A stretch of DNA of 64,000 nt, from positions 1-64,000 of the forward strand of contig JASJCQ010000010.1 in the NCBI GenBank assembly GCA_030065915.1, in the 5' to 3' direction. The notes under the pieces are model-generated. The model was not told the origin of the DNA. It made no database searches and worked only from the letters and a program-made list of their open reading frames with translations. The DNA is from Woeseiaceae bacterium (GTDB lineage: Bacteria > Pseudomonadota > Gammaproteobacteria > Steroidobacterales > Woeseiaceae). The position numbers and the translations under genes were made by a program. Each line of letters starts with the position of its first letter. The stretch's first letter is position 1. Shown here one piece after another: positions 10,013 through 17,814 of this stretch.

Positions 10013-10090
10013 TTAGCACGGCGGAATCGAACCCAGTTCGCCTGCCATATAAATCAGAGCCTCGTGGTCCCATGCGAACTGACCTTCAGG
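10013..10090. repeat. Copy A of a tRNA-Phe-downstream repeat
   Basis: About 78 bases closely match 10752-10829 in direct orientation, including two blocks of complete identity (24 and 17 bases). Within each copy CAGTTCGC and GCGAACTG form an 8-bp stem around a loop of about 32 bases. The 5' block also contains, on the minus strand, GGTTCGATTCCGCC, which is identical to part of the T-arm and acceptor of the nearby tRNA-Phe. No protein-coding gene is seen in 9691-10282. Confidence 0.75.
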
Positions 10091-10149
10091 GGCCAATCAG
10101 ACACAAGAGGCTTGGACATGGTTGTGATTTCACCCTGTCCTCAAACGAC

Positions 10150-10174
10150 AAAAGCCCCCTGAATGGGGGCTTTT
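10150..10174. terminator. Strong intrinsic terminator, copy A locus
   Basis: A 10-bp stem, AAAAGCCCCC with GGGGGCTTTT, has a 5-base loop and works in either direction. On the minus strand it lies 7 bases after TGGTGGCC (10181-10188), the complement of a GGCCACCA tRNA 3' end. This repeats the arrangement at the intact tRNA-Phe, so it is probably the terminator of a lost tRNA copy. Confidence 0.8.
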
Positions 10175-10282
10175 AGCGTTTGGTGGCCGCCGGGATAGAC
10201 ACGAATCCGCTTATCGTTATCCTCGGCGCTCCGTTCATTGCGGCGGAATCGAGCTACCGTCGTGCGTATTTCCTGATCCGTA

Positions 10283-10660
10283 TCAGGCTAGCCAGCGACT
10301 TGCCGACTCCCGGTCACGGAAAATGCCGACCGTCGGCACTTCTTTACCAACTGTCCAGGCGTGGAAGACGCGACCAATACCGAACTGCAGGTCACTGGGC
10401 CCAAAGATGGCTACGCGCGCATGTTCGACGCTGGCGGCTTCAAAGTACGCCCGAAACCGCTCCGCCAGTTCGGGCATGACGTTCGTATTGACACCCGACA
10501 GGTCCGCTTCGGTCAGATCGATGATCTCGGCAGCGCCCTGGGTCCACGTCACTCGGCTTTCAAACTTATCCTGAGCGTCGAACAGATCTTTATCCGTGAG
10601 GCGTCCCGATAGACGGCTGGACACGAGCTTGCCGTTATTGAGTATGGAGATATCAAGCAT
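10283..10660 (-). CDS. Small STAS/SpoIIAA-like protein
   Basis: A 125-residue cytoplasmic protein starting MLDISILNNGKLVSSRLSGRLT. It has the alternating strand-helix pattern of the SpoIIAA-like (STAS superfamily) group, with an acidic central strand (IIDLTEADLSG) and a C-terminal helix ending SASRWLA. Members usually run 115-130 residues, so it is full length. No enzymatic residues are evident; a ligand- or partner-binding role is all the family supports. It stands alone between two copies of a tRNA-flanking repeat, 166 bases upstream of tRNA-Phe on the same strand side, and could have arrived with, or been trapped by, that duplication. Confidence 0.75.
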   Translation of the reverse strand: MLDISILNNGKLVSSRLSGRLTDKDLFDAQDKFESRVTWTQGAAEIIDLTEADLSGVNTNVMPELAERFRAYFEAASVEHARVAIFGPSDLQFGIGRVFHAWTVGKEVPTVGIFRDRESASRWLA

Positions 10661-10751
10661 TGTGCGTATATCCTGGATGTGCCAAAGCGGAGATGAGATG
10701 GCGGCCGCACCGATAGATGCGAAGGAGCGAATCGTTAACTGATTCTCTCGA

Positions 10752-10829
10752 TTAGTACGGCGGAATCGAACCCAGTTCGCCCACCATACAATCTAGAACC
10801 TCACAGCTCCCTGCGAACTGACCTTCAGT
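10752..10829. repeat. Copy B of the tRNA-Phe-downstream repeat
   Basis: Direct-orientation partner of 10013-10090, lying about 58 bases beyond the tRNA-Phe terminator on the minus strand. It keeps the CAGTTCGC and GCGAACTG arms while the loop has diverged, which suggests the hairpin is what is conserved. Confidence 0.75.
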
Positions 10830-10883
10830 GATCTTCGTCGAACAGGAGACTTCGACCCCGGTGGGGATTTCCCACTGGATGCC

Positions 10884-10926
10884 ATAAATGAAGAGGGTCC
10901 CTCAACAAGGGGCCCTTTTCATTTAT
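10884..10926 (-). terminator. tRNA-Phe terminator
   Basis: A long imperfect stem, ATAAATGAA with TTCATTTAT closing over AGGGTCCCT and GGGGCCCT, begins at the last base of the tRNA on the minus strand and carries T-rich flanks. It can terminate in both directions. Confidence 0.75.
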
Positions 10927-11001
10927 GGTGGCCAGGGGCGGAATCGAACCACCGACACGCGGATTTTCAATCCGCTGCTCTACCAACTGAGCTACCTGGC
11001 C
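10926..11001 (-). tRNA. tRNA-Phe (anticodon GAA)
   Basis: A complete 76-base cloverleaf on the minus strand: acceptor GGCCAGG pairs with CCTGGCC, D-loop AGCTCAGTTGGTAGAGC, anticodon loop TTGAAAA with anticodon GAA, T-arm GGTTCGATTCC, and encoded CCA. No second intact tRNA is adjacent. Confidence 0.97.
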
Positions 11002-11235
11002 TGAATTCTTCGTTTCTCCCCGGCGGCTTGCGCACGGGAAGGCCGCGTATTACACCCACCCTCCTCTGGAAAATCAACCGGTTTCGTTACGCAACCGAGG
11101 GATTTTCGCGGTGACGGGCGATTTTTCGTGCGGATTGCCGACTGCCGGACGTCCTTTCCTGACAGCAGTTTCGGCTTCGATTTCCTCCGCGACCAATGCT
11201 CCGCTACCATGCGCTGAACCTGATCCGGGGGGAGC

Positions 11236-12939
11236 ATGGTAGCCAACAACCTTTTTATGACGCTAGCGACCTGCGTCTTCTTCATGGGCCTCGTGGCCTT
11301 TGTTTCCTATCAGAAGACAAAGGGAGAAGTCTCGACGCGGGATGGTTATTTCCTGGCCGGGCGCGGTCTGACTGGCATTTTCATTGCCGGCTCCATGCTG
11401 CTGACCAACCTGTCCGCGGAGCAGCTCATCGGCCTCAACGGCTCGGCCTACGGCTTCAATTTAAGCAGCATGGCCTGGGAAGTCACCGCGGCGTTCGCGA
11501 CGATCTGCATGGCGCTGATCTTCCTGCCGAAGTACCTGGCCGGCGCATTCACGACACTGCCCGAGTTTCTCAACAGTCGTTTCGACAACGACGTTCGGCG
11601 CATGTCAGTTATCCTGTTCATGGTGGGTTACGGTCTCGTCACGATACCGTCCGTTCTGTACTCCGGCTCTATCGCGGTGTTGCTGCTGTTCGACGTGCCC
11701 TCATTGCTCAACGTGAGTTATTCGCAGGGTCTGGTCATCACGATTGTCGCCATTGGCTGTATCGGCGCGCTGTACGCGATCTTCGGCGGCCTGAAAGCGG
11801 TCGCCGTATCGGATACGTTGAACGGCGTCGGTCTGTTGATCATTGGCATCCTTGTGCCGGTACTGGGGTTGGCGGCGCTGGGTGACGGCAGCGTCGGTGC
11901 GGGACTCGCCAAGATAACAGGCGAACACACTGAAAAGCTGAACGCGATTGGCGGGCCTAAAGACCCGACACCGTTCGGCACGCTATTCACCGGCATGATC
12001 TTCGCGAACCTCTTTTACTGGTGTACGAACCAGTACGTCATCCAACGCACGCTGGCCGCAAAAAACCTCGCGGAGGGTCAGAAGGGCGTCCTGTTCTCCG
12101 GTTTCTTCAAGATCATGGTGCCGTTCATGATGATGATCCCGGGGATCATCGCGTTTCACCTGTACGGCCCGGGCCTCGCCTCGATCGACCAGGCTTATCC
12201 AAGGCTGATCAGCGACTACCTGCCCGCTTACCTGGGCGGGTTCTTCCTTGCGGTTCTACTGGGTGCGGTGTTCAGCTCATTCAATTCATTGTTGAATAGT
12301 GCGGCGACGCTGTTCTGCCTCGATGTCTATTCGCCAATGAAGAAAAGGGCACTAGCGGACGGTGAGCTGGTACGAGTCGCCAAGTACGCGAGTATCGTCA
12401 TCGCCTTGTTTTCGTTCATCGTTGCGCCGCTCCTGCAGTATGCGCCTGACGGCCTGTGGCAGATCATTCGCATCTTCACCGGCTTCTACAACATCCCGGT
12501 CGTCGTTATTGTCATCGTCGGCCTGTTCACGACGCGGGTACCGGCGATTGGCGCGAAAATCGTCATCGTGTTCCACGTCATCGCCTACGGCCTCGCCAAG
12601 TTTGTCTTCGATGACGTCATCACGATGCACTTCCTGCATCTCTACGGGGTACTCTTCGTCATCGAGGTAGCCATCATGCTGGTGGCCGGTTACTTGAAGC
12701 CGCTCGAGAAGCCGTGGACCTATGTGGACCAGAAGCTCGTTGACCTGACGCCCTGGCGATTCGCCTACCCGGTGGCCTTTACGTTGCTGTCCTGCGTGGT
12801 CTTCCTGTACCTGCTGTTCTCGCCCGTCGGTCTCGTCAACGGTGTAACGAGCCTGTTCTGGCTACTGCTCGGCGCGCTGTTCCTTGCCAATGTCGGGTTC
12901 TGGGTGCTGCGGCTTCGCCCATCAGCGGCGCCTGCTTAA
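11236..12939 (+). CDS. Sodium:solute symporter family transporter (SSS, YidK/SglT-like)
   Basis: A 567-residue inner-membrane protein with about 14 hydrophobic helices. It follows E. coli YidK closely through family signatures: GYFLAGR near residue 39, NLSAEQLIGLNG at 60, LIFLPKYL at 94, AIGGPKDP at 236, FYWCTNQYVIQRTLA at 260. By family it imports a sugar or related small polar solute with sodium. GGGGGAG lies 3 bases before the ATG. It is followed by a TonB receptor gene that has its own LacI-controlled promoter, so this gene is probably transcribed from its own upstream region (11002-11235), where I see no copy of the operator. The substrate cannot be read from sequence. Confidence 0.92.
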   Translation: MVANNLFMTLATCVFFMGLVAFVSYQKTKGEVSTRDGYFLAGRGLTGIFIAGSMLLTNLSAEQLIGLNGSAYGFNLSSMAWEVTAAFATICMALIFLPKYLAGAFTTLPEFLNSRFDNDVRRMSVILFMVGYGLVTIPSVLYSGSIAVLLLFDVPSLLNVSYSQGLVITIVAIGCIGALYAIFGGLKAVAVSDTLNGVGLLIIGILVPVLGLAALGDGSVGAGLAKITGEHTEKLNAIGGPKDPTPFGTLFTGMIFANLFYWCTNQYVIQRTLAAKNLAEGQKGVLFSGFFKIMVPFMMMIPGIIAFHLYGPGLASIDQAYPRLISDYLPAYLGGFFLAVLLGAVFSSFNSLLNSAATLFCLDVYSPMKKRALADGELVRVAKYASIVIALFSFIVAPLLQYAPDGLWQIIRIFTGFYNIPVVVIVIVGLFTTRVPAIGAKIVIVFHVIAYGLAKFVFDDVITMHFLHLYGVLFVIEVAIMLVAGYLKPLEKPWTYVDQKLVDLTPWRFAYPVAFTLLSCVVFLYLLFSPVGLVNGVTSLFWLLLGALFLANVGFWVLRLRPSAAPA

Positions 12940-12972
12940 CAATGAGCAAACACAGGGACAAACGCGGCCAAG

Positions 12973-12990
12973 AATACAAACGTTTGCATT
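12973..12990. promoter_or_regulatory. LacI-type operator O2 before the TonB receptor gene
   Basis: AATACAAACGTTTGCATT is an 18-base palindrome with one mismatch, differing at a single base from the perfect copy at 16517-16534. It overlaps the -35 box of the promoter at 12984-13012. Confidence 0.85.
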
Positions 12991-13012
12991 TTTGCTGAAC
13001 GAAAGGTAGAAA
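12984..13012 (+). promoter_or_regulatory. Promoter for the TonB-dependent receptor gene
   Basis: TTGCAT (12984-12989), 17 bases, then TAGAAA (13007-13012). The geometry relative to the operator is identical to that of the promoter at 16528-16556, so repression by steric block of the -35 region is the likely mode. Confidence 0.65.
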
Positions 13013-13111
13013 AGGAGCTCGAACCGCAACGTTGGGGGGGCGTTAACATGTTCGGTCTGACAGAGAATTCCCCCGAACAATCCTGAATCCAAAGCGCAAT
13101 GGGGGGTCATT

Positions 13112-15430
13112 ATGCGTTCTTTGAAGTCCTTGGCAGTGGCTGGCGTTATCGCCAGTGTCTTGCCGCTTTCCCTTCCCGGCACTGCACAAGCTCAGTCGAT
13201 CATCGAAGAGGTGGTGGTCACCGCGCAGAAGCGCGAGGAAAGCCTCAGTGAAGTACCACTTGCTGTATCGGTACTGGGCAGTGAAACGATCGAATCATCG
13301 TTCTCCAGCAACCTCGAGGAACTGCAGGCACTGGTGCCGTCAGTCAGTTTCAGAACGGGTAACACGACACGCAATAGTGCGCTGACCGTACGCGGTATCG
13401 GCACCATCTCGTTCAGTGTCGCGGCGGAACCGTCGGTGTCCACCGTTGTTGACGGCGTCGTGCTCGGTCGTTCCGGCCAGGCGTTCGGCGACCTGTACGA
13501 CCTGGAACGCCTTGAAGTACTGCGTGGCCCGCAAGGCACGCTGTTCGGTAAGAATGCATCCGCCGGCGTTGTAAACATCACGACCCGCAGACCGTCGGAC
13601 GAGCTCGAAGGCTATATCAGCGGTACGTTCTATGAAGACTCCGAGTACCAACTGCGCGCTAGGGTTTCAGGTCCTCTGACCGACGAACTACGTGGCAGCT
13701 TGACGGTTCTGAGCTCCGAGTTCGACGGCTACATCAAGAACGTCTTTAACAACAAGACGATCAACGGTTACGACAAGCAGGGCATTCGAGCGATGCTTGA
13801 TTACGACGTATCGGACTCGGTTCAGGCGCTGCTGATTTTCGAAGACTATGAAGCCGACAATGACTGCTGTGTCGATTTGGAAGCCAGGCTGAGTACACGC
13901 AACCCGGCTTCCGAGGCTGCACCCAGCCCGGACGGCCTGGATCTGGACCAGCGTCTTGCAGATCACGACTTCGAGACCCGCACGCTGGATTCCACGACCG
14001 CGATGTCGATCCAGATCACCGCGGACCTCGGCGACTACACGCTGACGTCGATTACCGCGCAACGGACCTGGGACAACACGGAGTTCCGCGAGGGTGACTT
14101 CACGTCCATTGCAGGCGACAGCACGGAGCCGGTCTTCGGCGTGCCGTTCCAGTTGCATGACATCGGCCCGCAGGAGTGGCGCCAGTTTTCGCAGGAACTG
14201 CGCTTATCATCCAACACGGATGGTGCCTTCGAATGGCAGGCCGGCCTGTTCTACTGGAACATCGAGTCGCAGCGTAACTTCACGCGTGACGCGAGTTGCC
14301 AGAACAACAATGGCCAGCTCGACGCCGCTATCGCTAATCACATCGAGTTCACCCTGGGACAGGGCACGCCAACGCCAACCGACGTTGCTAACTTCATCGC
14401 GGCGAACAACATCACCTGTGGCGCGAACGACATTGTAGCGGCGACCGGCTTTATGGATACGGAGTTCGACAACTTCGCTATCTTTGGCCAGGGCAGTTAC
14501 GCACTGTCGGAAACGCTGACGCTGTTGGGCGGCCTGCGTTACACCAGTGACGACGTTTCGTACAACCACAACCGGCGAAACCTCGATGTCTACGGTCGGC
14601 GCGGTGTTGGTGTGCGCCCGCGTTTCTCAGACGGTAATGAGCAATTCGATACCAACCTGTCAGGCGAGACCGACGACACCAACGTGTCGGGCAAGATCGG
14701 CTTGCAGTGGGCGGTCAGTGACTCGATTAACTCCTACCTGACGTATGCCACTGGCTACAAGGGCCCGGCGTTCAACGTGTTCTACAACATGGACATCGAT
14801 GACACGAACCCGATTAACGCGGAGGAGTCAGACACGATCGAAGTCGGCGTCAAGATCACTACGGATTACGGCCTGTTTAACTTCGCCGTCTATTCGATGG
14901 AGATCGAGAACTTCCAGGCGAACGACTTCGATGATTCGGATGGCACGACCATCACCGGCTTTACCAACGGCGGCGACGTAGAGACGCAAGGTTTCGAGTT
15001 CGATTATCTCTGGCAGGTGAATGATGCGTTCAGCCTGACCGGCGGTTTCGCATTCTCGGATGCAGAATCGACCACCGGCTCGCCGTTGCCGTTTGCTCCC
15101 GACACAAAGATCACGACATCAGCGAGCTACGATATCCCGCTCGACTACGGCGCCACGATCGTGATCAACGGCAGCATTGTCTACACGGATGAGAAGCTGT
15201 CCGGCAACATTGGCCAGGAAGACGAAGTACCGTTCCTGTTGCCCGACTACACGATCCTGAACGGCTCCATCGGCTGGCACTCGGCGGACGACAAGCTGGG
15301 CGTGACCCTGATCGGTAAGAACCTGACCGATGAGTCGTTTGCAACGACCTACTCCGGTGACGGATTCCGCTACCAGATCCCCCGCGATGCCGAACGCTAC
15401 TTCGGTGTCAACTTCAGACTGAACTTCTAG
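13112..15430 (+). CDS. TonB-dependent outer-membrane receptor
   Basis: A 772-residue precursor. The signal peptide covers 1-27 (ending AQAQS), followed by a TonB-box-like segment (EEVVVTAQKREESL, about 30-43). The plug domain covers about 45-160 (NLEELQALVPSVSFR, VRGIG, RGPQGTLFGKNASAGVVNI). A C-terminal beta-barrel ends in the typical aromatic strand YFGVNFRLNF. It should move an oligosaccharide, siderophore or other large substrate across the outer membrane using the proton gradient. The linked symporter, LacI regulator and sugar-type oxidoreductases favour a carbohydrate. GGGGGG precedes the ATG. Its 3' end overlaps the convergent lacI-type gene by 17 bases. Confidence 0.95.
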   Translation: MRSLKSLAVAGVIASVLPLSLPGTAQAQSIIEEVVVTAQKREESLSEVPLAVSVLGSETIESSFSSNLEELQALVPSVSFRTGNTTRNSALTVRGIGTISFSVAAEPSVSTVVDGVVLGRSGQAFGDLYDLERLEVLRGPQGTLFGKNASAGVVNITTRRPSDELEGYISGTFYEDSEYQLRARVSGPLTDELRGSLTVLSSEFDGYIKNVFNNKTINGYDKQGIRAMLDYDVSDSVQALLIFEDYEADNDCCVDLEARLSTRNPASEAAPSPDGLDLDQRLADHDFETRTLDSTTAMSIQITADLGDYTLTSITAQRTWDNTEFREGDFTSIAGDSTEPVFGVPFQLHDIGPQEWRQFSQELRLSSNTDGAFEWQAGLFYWNIESQRNFTRDASCQNNNGQLDAAIANHIEFTLGQGTPTPTDVANFIAANNITCGANDIVAATGFMDTEFDNFAIFGQGSYALSETLTLLGGLRYTSDDVSYNHNRRNLDVYGRRGVGVRPRFSDGNEQFDTNLSGETDDTNVSGKIGLQWAVSDSINSYLTYATGYKGPAFNVFYNMDIDDTNPINAEESDTIEVGVKITTDYGLFNFAVYSMEIENFQANDFDDSDGTTITGFTNGGDVETQGFEFDYLWQVNDAFSLTGGFAFSDAESTTGSPLPFAPDTKITTSASYDIPLDYGATIVINGSIVYTDEKLSGNIGQEDEVPFLLPDYTILNGSIGWHSADDKLGVTLIGKNLTDESFATTYSGDGFRYQIPRDAERYFGVNFRLNF

Positions 15431-16457
15431 TCTGTTTACGACGGGCGGCCTTCGGGCCGCCCGTCGACTCTCTTACGATGAGCTCTGGTGCGGAAACACG
15501 TGGTTTTCGCGGCCGTTTGCCGTGACTCAGGCTGTACAGGTAGCGAACGCTCTTCTGGCCCAGCTCGTACATTGGCCATGCGACGGTCGTCAGTGGTGGC
15601 TCTACGTATGCAGACAGTCGAATGTTGTCATGACCCGCGATACTGATGTCATCCGGGACCGCGATGCCGCACTCTCTCAATCCCCGCAGCATCGCGATGG
15701 CGTTGATGTCGTTGTGCGCAAACACGGCGGTTGGCCGCTTGCGAAGGCCAAGCAGCTGATCGACGATGGCGGAGCTGGACTTGAGCGTGCCATCAAAACC
15801 GAAGATCAGATTCGGATCATAGTCGATGCCGGCCTCCTCGAGCGCCGCGCGGTAGGCAAGCATCTTGGGGTCTTCACCGGGGATCGCAGGGCCGCTGACA
15901 AAACCGATGCGTCGGTGACCGAGATCCAGCAAATGCCGCATGATCAGCAGGCTGCCTTCGATTGTGTCGCAACTCACGTGGAAGCTCGCGTCCGGGCGGT
16001 TAACCTGGACAACGGTGCAGGCTTCGCGCACTCGCTCGTAGTACGACTGCGGGCAACGCGCCATCGGCACGATGATGCCCTCGACCTGAAGTTCCTGGAA
16101 AAGCCTGACGGCCTCGCGCTCAGCCGACTCGATGCCGCGCGTATCGTTGATCAGCACCCTGAGGCCGTGTTTTGCCGCCTCGTCTTCGATGCCCTGGCCA
16201 AGGTCACGAAAAAACGGGTTGGTCATGTCCGGGATAACGACGCCGATCAGACCCGTCCGGCGCATGACGAGGGTACGTGCCGCCATATCCGGCACGTAAC
16301 CCATGTCCGCTGCCAGCGCAGCGATCTTCTCGCGAGTCGCCGGTTTCACCCGCGGGCTCTGCTGCAGCGCACGGGTAACGGTCGACGGGTCGACGCTGGC
16401 CGCCCTGGCGATGTCTTTGATGGTTACTCGTCGCGGACGCGACCTCGCGTTACTCAA
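15414..16457 (-). CDS. LacI-family transcriptional regulator
   Basis: A 347-residue regulator. The LacI helix-turn-helix is at about 11-32 (VTIKDIARAASVDPSTVTRALQ), then a hinge helix and a periplasmic-binding-protein-like effector domain (GLIGVVIPDMTNPFF, FVSGP, AVFAHNDINAIAMLRGL, SIAGHDN). The start needs care: an in-frame TTG at 16523 would put the start codon in the middle of the operator. The TTG at 16457, with GGGA seven bases upstream, gives the usual short arm before the helix-turn-helix, so I use it. It is divergent from the dehydrogenase operon and convergent with the TonB receptor. The operators at 12973-12990 and 16517-16534 suggest it controls both units and itself, with a sugar derivative as the likely effector. 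Confidence 0.9.
   Translation of the reverse strand: MSNARSRPRRVTIKDIARAASVDPSTVTRALQQSPRVKPATREKIAALAADMGYVPDMAARTLVMRRTGLIGVVIPDMTNPFFRDLGQGIEDEAAKHGLRVLINDTRGIESAEREAVRLFQELQVEGIIVPMARCPQSYYERVREACTVVQVNRPDASFHVSCDTIEGSLLIMRHLLDLGHRRIGFVSGPAIPGEDPKMLAYRAALEEAGIDYDPNLIFGFDGTLKSSSAIVDQLLGLRKRPTAVFAHNDINAIAMLRGLRECGIAVPDDISIAGHDNIRLSAYVEPPLTTVAWPMYELGQKSVRYLYSLSHGKRPRKPRVSAPELIVRESTGGPKAARRKQTRSSV
15441..15464 (+). terminator. TonB receptor terminator lying inside the end of the lacI-type gene
   Basis: A perfect 10-bp stem, ACGGGCGGCC with GGCCGCCCGT, closed by a TTCG tetraloop starts 10 bases after the receptor stop. It is read as codons for the last residues of the convergent regulator, so one sequence serves both roles. 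Confidence 0.6.
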
Positions 16458-16516
16458 CAACGTGTCCCGGCTATGATGGGTGAGTACGGAGCTTAACGCA
16501 TCCGTCGCTTGCACAT

Positions 16517-16534
16517 AATACAAACGTTTGTATT
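16517..16534. promoter_or_regulatory. LacI-type operator O1, perfect palindrome
   Basis: AATACAAACGTTTGTATT is an 18-base perfect palindrome with the central CG typical of LacI-family sites. It lies between the regulator and the divergent dehydrogenase operon and overlaps the -35 box of the latter. Confidence 0.9.
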
Positions 16535-16556
16535 TCAGCCTGCTGGAGACTAGAAT
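16528..16556 (+). promoter_or_regulatory. Promoter of the dehydrogenase-reductase-oxygenase operon
   Basis: TTGTAT (16528-16533), 17 bases, then TAGAAT (16551-16556). The predicted transcript starts near 16563, leaving a short leader that contains the AAGGA ribosome site before the GTG start. Confidence 0.7.
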
Positions 16557-16579
16557 TTTGGTACTTAAGGACGCAAAAC

Positions 16580-17803
16580 GTGACCAAGACCAATAAACCG
16601 CGTCTTCGCTTTTTCGAAGAGTCTCCCGGCCAGCGCCATGTCGAGGCGCACGATCGATACTTGTACAGCCGGCCGGCTGCGCAGCACAAAGTCAATGTGA
16701 TCGGCACCGGCACCATCGGTATGGAGCATATGCGCGTCGCCGCTTTGCTCGGCCGCGTCGGTATTAACGGAATATACGATCCCCAGCCGGCGAGTGTCGC
16801 CACGGCGCTCGACGAGTACGCAAAACTGAGCGAAGAGACGCCGACGGTTTACAGCTCTGTCGAGGAAGCCTGCAATGCGTCCGAAGCCGACGCATTGATG
16901 ATCTGCACGCCCAACTATACGCACATCGATGTATTCGAGGTTGCTTCGCAGTCCGGCAAGCCGATCTTCCTCGAGAAGCCCATGGCAACGACGCTCGACG
17001 ATGCCAAGCGGATTGTGGAGATTTCGAAGAACTACCCCGGCTTCATCCAGGTCGGCCTGCAGTACCGCTACAAAGCCCCCTATGTCGAAGCGCGCTACGA
17101 GGCTCTGGATCGGGGTACGCTGGGTAACATCCACATGCTCAACATGAGCGAGTACCGGCCGCCGTTTCTCGACAAGGTCGGGCAGTGGAACAAATTTAAC
17201 GACGAGAGCGGCGGCACGCTGGTCGAAAAGTGCTGCCACTATTTCGACCTGCTCGCCTCGTTCGCTGGCGGTCGACCGCGGCGCGTCTACGCCAGTTGCG
17301 GCCGGGCGGTGAATTTCACGGACTTCGCCCGCGAAGGCGTCGCGTCAGATATCGACGATCACGCATTCGTCATCATTGACTTCGACAACAACGTTCGCGC
17401 GAATTTTACGCTGAACATGTTCGCTCCGACCTTTCATGAGGAGCTCATCATAAGCGGTGATCGCGGTCGCCTGATCGCGAACGAGCGCTTCGATTTCCAG
17501 AACGAAGACGTTGCGAGGTCTGAGGTCGTCGTTGAACTGGGTGAAGAAGGCGCCAGCCGGCGAACGGACATTGGTTACGCACGGCCCATCGAACACAGCG
17601 GCCATCACGGCTCGACGTATATGGAGCACATTGCATTCGCCGACCAGCTCGAAGGCAAGACGGTGGACGCCGCTACGCCCGCGCAAGGCCTGTGGTCCAT
17701 CGTTATTGCCGTCGCGGCGCAGGAATCGGCACGTAGCGGGCAACCGATCGACGTGCAGTCACTTATCGATACACACGGTCTCGAGACCGTGATTCAGGCA
17801 TAG
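16580..17803 (+). CDS. Gfo/Idh/MocA family oxidoreductase
   Basis: A 407-residue NAD(P)-dependent dehydrogenase. The Rossmann motif is at 41-49 (IGTGTIGMEH), CTPNYTH at 109-115, and the family EKP triad at 132-134, with K133 as the presumed catalytic lysine. The C-terminal GFO/IDH/MocA domain includes GGTLVEKCCHYFDLL. The GTG start has AAGGA nine bases upstream. About 38 residues precede the Rossmann fold, longer than usual, and no better downstream start exists. By family it oxidises or epimerises a sugar, inositol or sugar acid. It is the first gene of a three-gene operon (11 bases to the aldo/keto reductase) under operator O1. The actual substrate is unknown. Confidence 0.9.
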   Translation: MTKTNKPRLRFFEESPGQRHVEAHDRYLYSRPAAQHKVNVIGTGTIGMEHMRVAALLGRVGINGIYDPQPASVATALDEYAKLSEETPTVYSSVEEACNASEADALMICTPNYTHIDVFEVASQSGKPIFLEKPMATTLDDAKRIVEISKNYPGFIQVGLQYRYKAPYVEARYEALDRGTLGNIHMLNMSEYRPPFLDKVGQWNKFNDESGGTLVEKCCHYFDLLASFAGGRPRRVYASCGRAVNFTDFAREGVASDIDDHAFVIIDFDNNVRANFTLNMFAPTFHEELIISGDRGRLIANERFDFQNEDVARSEVVVELGEEGASRRTDIGYARPIEHSGHHGSTYMEHIAFADQLEGKTVDAATPAQGLWSIVIAVAAQESARSGQPIDVQSLIDTHGLETVIQA

Positions 17804-17814
17804 AAGGGAGAGTC

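Noticed and set aside
15522..16496. Plus-strand 324-codon frame opposite the LacI-type gene
   Set aside because: Complement of an unambiguous LacI protein; no start signal and no domain.
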